Assembly (NCBI GenBank): GCA_009760855.2
Contig: WPIO01000042.1
Coordinates: 213,501 to 277,500 of the forward strand
Length of the DNA stretch: 64,000 bases
Direction: 5' to 3'
Origin: Cristatella mucedo
Lineage: Eukaryota; Bryozoa; Phylactolaemata; Cristatellidae
Part shown: positions 55,901-64,000 of the stretch, piece by piece
Numbering within the stretch: position 1 is the stretch's first letter
Layout of the letters: every line of letters begins with the position of its first letter
Notes under the pieces: model-generated
Databases searched by the model: none
The model's input: the letters and a program-made list of their open reading frames with translations, nothing else
Told to the model about the DNA's origin: nothing
Position numbers and translations under genes: made by a program

Positions 55901-58151
55901 AATTTTAAATACCTGACTGGGATGGTCAGGCCTAAGACTAGCATATGCTGCTGGTGTTAGCAGCCAGGATTTGGGGTGTGTAGGCTGTAGCCCTCTCGAG
56001 CCTGTTTGAAGTACAGCTTTAGGCTACACATACATTCAGCCACTAACGGGTTGCCAAGGAGGCACAGGACAGCTCATGGGAGTTACCCCTACTTGTCTTG
56101 ATCCGGGTGTACAGCAGATATGCTATTTGGTCGCCGACCACAGCTGAGGCAATGGCTGCAGTTTGGCCCCACAATTGCAATTATATACCCGTTTTTTCAT
56201 TCATTCAGGACAGCCGAATTCAGCTGGGAGGAAATGTAAGTGAAAATCGAAGGTAGGCTTTGAGGCTCTGAGTCAAGTGCCAAAAAGACCTGACAGCTTA
56301 AGAGCACTAGATCGGTAGCACGTAAGTTGCGTGATCGTTCCTTGCTCTAGGCAAACCCAGAGGCTTCGGGATCCTTTCTTCACGAAGCAAACGATTATAC
56401 CGACACTCGGACCTCACTGCATGATGCCACGGTCGTTTTCTATTCAGAAATATCTTCTATTCAGGTTCAAGTACTGACCGTTTCTGGCCGAAAGAGCTAC
56501 CGATCTGTCTGCCATATTTTGCTGCCACTTATTTCTGCGTAAATCGCTCGACTGCTCGATTTTTGCTGCCGGTAGCACGGGCAACGCTAGAACAGCTGCC
56601 CAACTCCTGACTCCCAGTGGCTGAGGCAGCAGGCCGTGTTCATTGGGCTGCTGCCGAGCTGACTCTTCAGGAGTAATCATTTAACATGATAGCAGTCCTG
56701 ACAATACCACGTGCAGCAAAACTGCTAGCACGACCTTTTGCCATTTGCCAGCCTTGCCTGCTTGTATATGCATATGAGAGGCTGTTGGTCATATCTTTTG
56801 GCCGAGCCTTGTCTACTAAGTAGTCCACAAATGTGCAAGTAATACAAGCTGAACACTGAGGCTGCTGCCATTGCGAAAAAAGAGTTTTAAAACTTGGGAA
56901 ATGTGTGCTAGCACTTGGACAAATGCCCGTGACTTGATACATTTTATAACTAGAGGGCAACTTCGTTCGAGAATCGAGTTAATAGCAGTCCGGAGCTTGC
57001 AAAAGTTCCTGGAGCAGACTCAGGTCAGAACTGAACCAAACACTCGGCAGGTTGTTCTGGAGCTAAGTGTTCGCAGAAGGCCCAGGCACACTTGTTTCAG
57101 CTGTTTTTAGCGATTTCTTTCCTAGAGAGAAACTGTTGCACGTTTGCCAGTCCAACTGTAGAATCCATGTTTTGTCAGCACGGAACTGTTCACAGAAGAA
57201 TCTACGTATGTGCTGGGCTTTGCTCAATACAAATGCGTGCAGTCAAGGAGTGAGTGTCCAGTTTATAGCAAAGGCGAGTCATCAAAAGAGGCAGAAGCAA
57301 TGCATGCACAACATCATTACAGCAGTCCACTTCTGAATTAATCTAATCTGACTGAAGCTATGTTGCCTCCGAACAGAGTGCACAGAAGTAGACAGGTTAC
57401 AAGCAGTAGAAATAGAGCCTAGTCCGTGCACAGTCTTGAATGAGAGCAAGCAGATAGGAAATCAGCCAAATTACCAAATTTGCAAGCCCGAAGGCTTGAG
57501 AAGCAACTACTAACTACCGCAGCTAGAAAGAAGTGGTAAGATGCTGAACAACAAGGCTTGCATCAAACGGCCTGTGCTCCACCAGCGACCGGTCACCTGC
57601 CTGCTTAAAGCAGAAGGAGCGACCACGCCGAGTATAGACGTAGATGGCAGCAATGCTCGCTACGAATTTGTCCCTGACGCGGGCCAGCGCAGGCAGGGCA
57701 CCAACATGCGAGCCTTTGAAGGCTTGGCCCCCATCGAAAAGAGAAAAAGCATCGTAACCCTTAAAGTTCAGCATAAATAGTCGTGCAATCGGCATTCACC
57801 TGCCTGCCGTCTAGCTGACAATGGCACCCACCCCGATCCAATCTCCCCGCTCCTCACAGGCTGCAATGCAACGTCCACCACGCACCACGGCTGCTGTTTG
57901 CACGAGAAGAGATCGCCGGACCAGCTCACCAACGAGTACAGGTGCGGCAGGTGGTGCTAGTAGGCCACTTGTAGCCCGCTGCTAGCTTCTCCTCCTCCTC
58001 CTCCTCCGGCTCCTCAAGTGAGGAGGCCTCTCACGAGACTGGCACAGTCGCAGAGCCAGCTGCTGCTGCTGCAGCTGCTGCCGGCCCAGTACGGCTGACT
58101 CCCTCTCTCTCTCGCCGAGACGCTGCCCCGTGTGCAGTCGCTCGTGGGCCG
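55901..58151. other. SLC33A1 3' flank, no gene recognised
   Basis: Part next to 58151 is likely the SLC33A1 3' UTR. Open frames of about 80-90 codons on both strands near 57520-57800 resemble nothing known. No repeat shared with the rest of the window was noticed. Confidence 0.35.
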
Positions 58152-59077
58152 TCAGGCCTTCAGCGACGCTTTCCACACGTCGGCGGGCAGTGTCTGCAGG
58201 CGTTCCACTCGCCGCCGCATGACGATCAGCCAGACGATGCCAATGGCCGTGCACACGGCGGTCTCGACATAGAAACCGTCCACAGTCGAGCAGCTGCCGC
58301 CGTCCGCATCGCATCGCTTCCACGACACGTGGCCCACCGCGAACAGGGCCAGCGTCGCCGGCCAGTTGCCACCTGCAAAGCGCGCAAGCAGGTGCATCAG
58401 CGGGGCTTGCCGGAAGCAGCTGGGGCAGGCGGGTGTACTCTCAATGTCCGGCGGATGCGAGTGGCTTTGCTGCCTCGGTCTTGGCAAGTAGGCTGAATCC
58501 TGTCGTACGGCGGCAGCCACACCGAGGGAAGGAGAGAGGGAGTCAGGTGGTAGAAACGACGGCGGTGCCCACGCAGGGCCACGAACGGCAGACGACAGGC
58601 GAGGGGCCGGCGGTTCTCGGCCTGCCGGGCACTCTCACCCAGATTGGTGAGCGTGTTGAGCAGCGTCATGTACGTGCCGCCGACGGCCGGGTCGCTGATC
58701 TTAGCGTGGAACGACATGAGGGCCACAAACATGCAGTAGAGAGCGACCTAAAAAGGGAGAGGCGGCGTCACGAGCCCGAACGCGGCAAGTCGCGAGAGTA
58801 ATGCTGAACGCGGCTGGTGCCTGGACGGCCCTTGTGTGGTTTCCGGAGCTCGAGACTCGGCAGCAGGGGGAAGGGAGGGGAGGGGAGGGAAGCGATGCTC
58901 CCTCCACTTGAGACCGAGACTGAATGTGGACGGAAGCAAACATGACCGAGGCAGGGGCGGCAGCACGAGGGCAGCATCTGCAGATCTAGAAAGGCGGTCA
59001 AACACGCTGCTCCGGGTCTCACGGCAGTGAAACGAAGCCTCTGACCATGCTTACTTCGTCCGGCGAGTCACACACAT

Positions 59078-59126
<49 letters not shown>

Positions 59127-61152
59127 TTCGTACACACACACATACACACACACACACACTCACAGACACACTCACAGACACATACACACACACACACTTA
59201 CAGACACACTCACAGACACACGGCGCGCACAAGCAGGTGCACCCACACACGCGCGCACATACACAAACGCACGCACGCAAAGACACACACACTCACCTGG
59301 TGCAGGGCGTAGCTGCCGAGCAGCAGCAGATAGAAGCTGACCGGGAATGCAGCGCTGCCATCGTCGCCAGCAGACGACTTGAACGACGGAGTCACCCACA
59401 CCAGCCATGCGAACTCGATTCCCATGAGCAGCCTGAGCGTGCAAGAGCAATGAGTCAATGCCTGACCGCGGCCAGACTTGACATTCGCGCGTGCGAGCGC
59501 GCGCCCCTCTGCGCAGGCGGCAACAGCGACAGCGACGGCTCGAACGTGCAGCTGCCGAGTAAGGTCGAGCTGGGTAGTAGCCTCGAAGTGGGCGGCGGCG
59601 GCACGCACCTGAGCGGTATGGCCTTGATAAAGAGGGAGAAAGGCTGTGCGCCGGAAGAATACTTGCTGATGAGGATCGGCAGGACGATCTGCAGCGGCAC
59701 CATGGGCACGCCAAGCAGTGCCAGCTTCTCCTTCGGCATGCCGGCGTCGATCATCTTGAGGCCGGCCACTGCGTCGGTGGCTGCGAAGCCGATCTGCAAA
59801 GAAGCTAATCGTTGCCGACGTCACGACGGCGGCTTTCAGGGGGGGGGGGGCTGGACGAATGTGCCGACGGTCGCTATAGCCGCGGTTCTTCCGTAGGGCG
59901 GTCTCGCAGCGGCGACGCAGCCGCTGGGCGGAGCGCTACACAGAAGCCGGGAGGCGGCGACGCTCACCTTGCACGTGAGCAGGATGACGCAGAGGCGCGC
60001 CACGGCGGGCAGCCGGGCGATGCGCACAAGCTGCCGGTAGGTGGCCAGCACGCCGTCCGGATGCTGGCCCACCTCGCGTTGCTCGTGCTTGAGCAGGGCG
60101 ACCAGTGTCGTGGCGACGATGAACACGAGGCCCCAGAAGAACAGGAACGCTGCAGGGCGAGCAAGGCTCAGCCTCGTTTAGCAGCAGGACGCGGATGCAG
60201 CGCCGGGAGGGGGGGAGAGCAGGCTACGGTGGAGCTGCACGACTAGAGACTGCAGCGATGTATAGGGGAGCAGGTTATAATAACGATATCAATAAAAATG
60301 ATGCAGATGATAGCAGTGGAACATTTGTGTAGCACCCTCAGAGAACTAAATCTGTCTGTCTCTGTGCGTGTGTCTCTCCCTCTTTCTGTCTGCCTGCCTC
60401 TCTGCACGTCCCTCTGTCTCTGTCTGACTCTCTGTCTCTCTCTCTCTCTCTCTCTCCATGTCTCCCTCCCTCCCTCTCTCTCCCTCTCTCTCCCTCTCTC
60501 TTTCTCTCTCTTGTTCGGCACTCGAGCATGATGGAAGAACACAGCCGACCACCCAAGTCACTCATCATAGGTTAGTCTACTGGCAAACGTACCACAAGCT
60601 AGCAGCCTGATGCACGAGCAAAAGTACAAAAGTACAAAAAAAAAGCGATCAGCAGTTAAAAAAAAGCGATCATAAAGCACTATTAAAAAGCGATCAGCAG
60701 CTACAAGGCAAGCGACCATAAAGCACTATTAAGCGTACGAAGGAAGCGTCTGGTTGCTTCCGGCATCCGAGCATGGCACAGGCACGCTCGGACAAGAAGA
60801 GCACGGCTGCACGCTCGGCTAGTACTTGGCAGCGTGACGATGCCGTGCGGCTCAGGCGTGGAGCGCAGATATCGGTTGCAGAAGTCTTTCGATTCCAGAG
60901 CCAGAAAGAGAACGTTGCCAAGGAAGTAGCCGGCTGTCTGTCCGACCGAGTTGCAAGTGGACGCCCAGCCGACGTGCTTCCTGCACGTGCAGACAACGGA
61001 AACACGGGCCAGCGCTGCTGCAATGTTGCACGCAAGTCCGAGCGCAGCAAAAAGCGCTGCAATAAAACGGGACCTCTGCATTACAGGCATGCATAACGTA
61101 ATTACGCATGTAGCAGTCGACGGCTGAAGCTATGCTGCTTTTCCAGGTCGGT

Positions 61153-61220
<68 letters not shown>

Positions 61221-61237
61221 ACACACACAGACACACA

Positions 61238-61311
<74 letters not shown>

Positions 61312-62604
61312 AGGGCACCTACGCCCCATGCCTACAAGCCAAACTGGCAGCAGCCAAGCCTTGACGCTGCGGCAAGGCGTGCCAGCCGACCTGGGGGTCC
61401 TGCATTTGCCAACACCTTGCCTCCAGCAGGGGGCGGGATGTTGGCAAAATATGATCAGATGAATCTCTGCATTAGCATTATCTCAGCTGATCTCCACATT
61501 AGCTTTTGCTCAGCAACAGCATACTGCAGGATCTGACCGCAATGCAGGATCTGACCGCAACTAACTTGAATTACCAGATGGCTAGCAGAATAGCCTCTCA
61601 CACAACTCGGGTGCTTTCTACCTGAATGCTGACCACAGGATTCCCAGGATTCCGTTGCTCACGACAGAGGCTGCTTCGAAGAAGAAAGCTAAAGGAAAGG
61701 GTTTCAGGAGAAAAAGAAAAAGCCGTCTTCACTCTACTCATGCTACTCATGCATTGGCTGCAGCTTCCCGTGACAGTTGACTAGGACCAATCATCGAGAG
61801 CTCGACCGCCTCCAGCGGGCCAAGTTCGATTGAGCTCGCGAGCGTGCACACGCATGCATGCATGCATGCACACGAGAGCACCAAGCCATTCGCGATGGCG
61901 AGCTCGAGGCGTGCTTCGGCGCCCTCATTTTGAAGCCAGATCGCACGGAAGCACGATCGACCTGTTAGCAGCCGGAAGGATAGCTGGCCTCCGAAGGCTG
62001 CACATGCTGCCGAGGCGTACCGGGACAACATGGTGAGCGCCCAGCCGTCGACGGCTATGTCCTGCGTTGCGGCCAGGAAGCAGAGACCAAAGAAGGCAGC
62101 CGTCAGCGGCACGATGCGGATTGCGTGGCTGCCGTCGCCGATAAGACCGTCGACGCTGGCCGACAGCAGCATCATGGTCACGCCGATCAGGTACTGGATG
62201 GGCACGAGCCAGGACTTGCGGCGCCCGAACGCCGGAATGTACACGCTGTCGACCACGGGCGCCCAGAGCAGCTTGAGGCTGAACGGCCAGTTGACGAAGC
62301 TGAAGAAAGCCTGGGCATCGTAGCTCGCCTTGTTGCCTTGCAGTATCATCGGCACGCTGCCGGCGAGACCGAGAGGAATGCCCTGGAGGACGTACAGGAA
62401 GATCAGCACGACAATGCTGAGCGAGTCCGATTTGATCTTGCGTTCCTCTTCCTTCTCCTCATCAACGGTATCATCACTGGCGACCAGCCCCGACGACGGT
62501 CCCAACGACTTCAGCATGTCCACCTCAGCTCGGCCACCAGTCGCTGCAGCTGCTTTCCTACTTCGGCCATTCTCCTTTTTGCCGTCTCGTTGCACGATAG
62601 CCAT
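58152..62604 (-). CDS. SLC33A1: Acetyl-CoA transporter 1 (SLC33A1/AT-1), complete, 7 coding exons
   Basis: Multi-pass ER-membrane transporter (MFS-like) that brings acetyl-CoA into the ER lumen for acetylation of proteins and glycolipids. Minus-strand exons: 62604-62021, 60980-60826, 60149-59968, 59793-59609, 59432-59297, 58747-58639, 58372-58152. They sum to 1,572 nt (523 aa; human 549). All introns are GT-AG and every phase agrees. Residues 1-60 are a charged cytosolic tail. TM1 carries LYVLQGIPLGLAGS (~70-83), then WPFSLKLLWAPVVDSVY (106-122) and the family signature ATQDIAVDGWALTMLSR (179-195). Exon 2 gives STCNSVGQTAGYFLGNVLF, exon 4 PKEKLALLGVPMVPLQI, exon 6 GGTYMTLLNTLTNLG, and exon 7 the Cys-containing GGSCSTVDGFYVE loop. 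The ATG at 62604 starts the frame. It looks intact and functional. Confidence 0.96.
59079..59292 (+). repeat. (CT)n/(CA)n compound microsatellite in SLC33A1 intron 5
   Basis: A CT block (59079-59109) is followed by imperfect CA repeats with cagacacact units, ending four bases before the exon 5 donor (59296-59295 on the minus strand). Confidence 0.95.
60300..60525 (-). mobile_element. Retroposon tail expanded into a pyrimidine tract, in SLC33A1 intron 2
   Basis: gtagcaccctcagagaac, taaatctg is the LINE-A-type hairpin in reverse complement. From its atct the sequence passes into about 180 bp of CT/CTGT-rich tract. Confidence 0.6.
60640..60732 (+). repeat. Two-copy tandem repeat in SLC33A1 intron 2
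   Basis: aagcgatcagcagt(t/c), an A-rich or caaggc spacer, aagcgatc/accataaagc and actattaa occur twice, with a unit of roughly 45-48 bp. Confidence 0.8.
61153..61311 (+). repeat. (CA)n microsatellite in SLC33A1 intron 1
   Basis: About 159 bp of CA repeats with several CAGACA and CATACA interruptions. Confidence 0.97.
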
Positions 62605-63177
62605 GTGCTACAGCAGTCAGAAATTTTCAGCGCCAACCTTTGCGCATCGACGCGAATAAAAGCCGCTCGCTGCACAGCATTGCAACACCGGCCAGCGCTG
62701 CAAGAGATGGAAAAGGATAAATCATCAAAGCAGTGCACACGATTGGTGAGCCGATGGGAGTGCGTGGCCGTGCATATCGCGAATTACGAGCGAACTCATA
62801 GTATGCGAGCAGAGAAAACCGTTAGCAAAGAACAGCGTAATATGTTGATCAAGGAAGCCTGCTGTGCAGCCAAGAAGAGAAGCAGCAAAGTCAAGTGATT
62901 CAGTGATCAGTGATCCGGCAAGCACGGCTCTGATTTTCCAAGCTCGGGGCTCCGTTGCTGTTCAAGTAGTGCCGATTAGTAGTTGCTATTCAAAAACACT
63001 AACTAGAGCCAAAAAGTCACAGCATGAGATTCACGCAGCAAACAAAAAGCTCACGGCAGAAAACCTTCCAGCACTTAAGACGGCCAAAACCGAGCCGGGC
63101 AGCCGGTAACACATGTGAATAGGAGATCAACAGACTGCAAGAGACAGATACCAGTGAGATACGGGGCAAAAGGGAGA

Positions 63178-63184
<7 letters not shown>
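62605..63184. promoter_or_regulatory. SLC33A1 upstream region (probable promoter/5' UTR)
   Basis: The 5' flank of the minus-strand SLC33A1 gene. It is not especially CpG-rich, and no TATA box or other site could be fixed. No second gene seen. Confidence 0.35.
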
Positions 63185-63240
<56 letters not shown>

Positions 63241-63246
63241 GAGAGA
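63185..63246 (+). repeat. (GA)n microsatellite
   Basis: About 60 bp of GA repeat with GAAA interruptions at the end. Confidence 0.95.
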
Positions 63247-63334
63247 TAACGGGATGATGAAACGAGATCAGCCCGTGAGTGGTTTCCTCGGCTGAAAGTC
63301 CTCTTGCGGTTCTTCACATTAAATTGGGAGTCTT

Positions 63335-63530
63335 CTGGTCAGTGCACAGGAAGTCTGGAACTCTCTACCAGCTTGTGCTACCACATGTGCTGACTTTGCA
63401 TAATTTAAGCCTCGGCTAAAGATACAATTGTTTCGATCGTGTTTCCTGTGCAGCAAATCTAAAGCGCCTAGAAAGAGATCGAGTTCTTTGACGGCGCTTT
63501 ATCGAGTGTATTATTATCATTATAATACGC
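63335..63530 (+). mobile_element. LINE-A 3' end
   Basis: The end of the LINE-A ORF (WNSLPAC-like, LKIQLFRSCF-like) followed by the hairpin aaagcgcctagaaagag, atcgagttctttgacgg, cgctttatcgagtg and an ATTATTATCATTATAAT tail. Confidence 0.75.
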
Positions 63531-63699
63531 TCAGCTTTCCACATGTGCCAGTGAAAGTGTCTTTTTTATTTCTGTCTGCACTGCATGCTAACGTGTGCAC
63601 GATACAGCCCATGCTTTTAACCAGGGATCCTACTAGCCAGCAGCCCCTGTCTTGAGTGTCTTGCTGTGAGCTTTTGCTCATGCTTGTCTAAATACGATA

Positions 63700-63822
63700 C
63701 CTTTCTTGTCATTAGCTCTTGGTTACTGCTTCTCTAGCAGCGAGTTGTAAAGCACATAAATATGAGTTTGGTTCTTTTAGGGTGTTATACAAAAGACATA
63801 ATAATAATAATAATAATAATCA
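63700..63822 (+). mobile_element. Retroposon 3' tail, degenerate
   Basis: gttgtaaagcacataaat, atgagtttggttctttta, gggtgttatacaaaag and an (ataat)n tail fit the shared end sequence in decayed form. Confidence 0.55.
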
Positions 63823-63834
63823 GGAGCTGGCTCG

Positions 63835-64000
63835 ATTAAAATAGTCAAAGGCTACAGAATGAACATACACCGGTTCCGTAAAGCCAACCATTATCAGGCA
63901 GTGACGATCCGTTGCTTAACTGGTGGCCAGTGGAGGTCGGCGAGAAGTGGTGTGATGTGGCCACTGCAATGCTCACGACAGACAAGCCTAGCTGCAGAGT
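63835..64000 (-). mobile_element. LINE-A internal fragment, runs off the right edge
   Basis: The reverse complement matches the LINE-A region encoding LHWLPVKQ-like to NSAARL-like residues (tggaggtcggcgagaagtgg, tgtgatgtggccactgcaat, agcctagctgcagagt). Confidence 0.72.

Noticed and set aside
57523-57795. Overlapping frames of 79-90 codons on both strands
   Set aside because: No family match and no splice partners. The position suggests the SLC33A1 3' UTR or flank.

Overview
The window is nuclear DNA from an animal. It holds parts or all of four conserved eukaryotic genes split by spliceosomal introns, plus CR1/L2-like LINE fragments, tRNA-derived SINEs, a hAT relic, a TIR element and long microsatellites. 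The species cannot be named. The gene structures are intron-rich (33 coding exons in NCAPD2, 7 in SLC33A1), and protein divergence from the mammalian families suggests an animal outside the mammals.

Layout: (1) The first 89 bases are the first coding exon of a CDC42 GTPase on the minus strand, running off the left edge. (2) 90-9,750 is an intergenic repeat belt: SINEs, LINE fragments of two families, a (CT)n tract and a hAT element with a LINE inserted inside it. (3) 9,751-33,543 (+) is a complete condensin I subunit NCAPD2 gene. I traced 33 coding exons with matching phases at every junction, giving 1,579 residues. Two of its introns start with GC instead of GT. (4) 33,544-39,527 is intergenic, with a 94-bp sequence duplicated either side of a (GA)n block. 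(5) From 39,528 (+) lies an SZRD1-like SUZ-domain gene: a 19-codon first exon, a 9.3-kb repeat-filled intron, and a large second exon at 48,845-49,260. Its last exon was not identified with confidence. (6) 49,300-58,150 holds more LINE/SINE copies, including a LINE whose endonuclease start is fused in frame to its C-terminal end. (7) 58,152-62,604 (-) is a complete SLC33A1 acetyl-CoA transporter gene: 7 coding exons, 523 residues. (8) The right edge returns to LINE fragments.

The genes are ordinary housekeeping genes (cell polarity, mitotic chromosome condensation, an RNA-associated SUZ protein, ER acetyl-CoA import) and are not an operon or pathway. The most notable non-genic signal is a retroposon network. 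LINE-A, LINE-C and the type I SINE end in the same 3' hairpin, seen about twenty times on both strands. That is the pattern expected when SINEs borrow the recognition tail of a LINE. LINE-A, LINE-B and LINE-C, and SINE type I and II, are my own labels for groups seen in this window.
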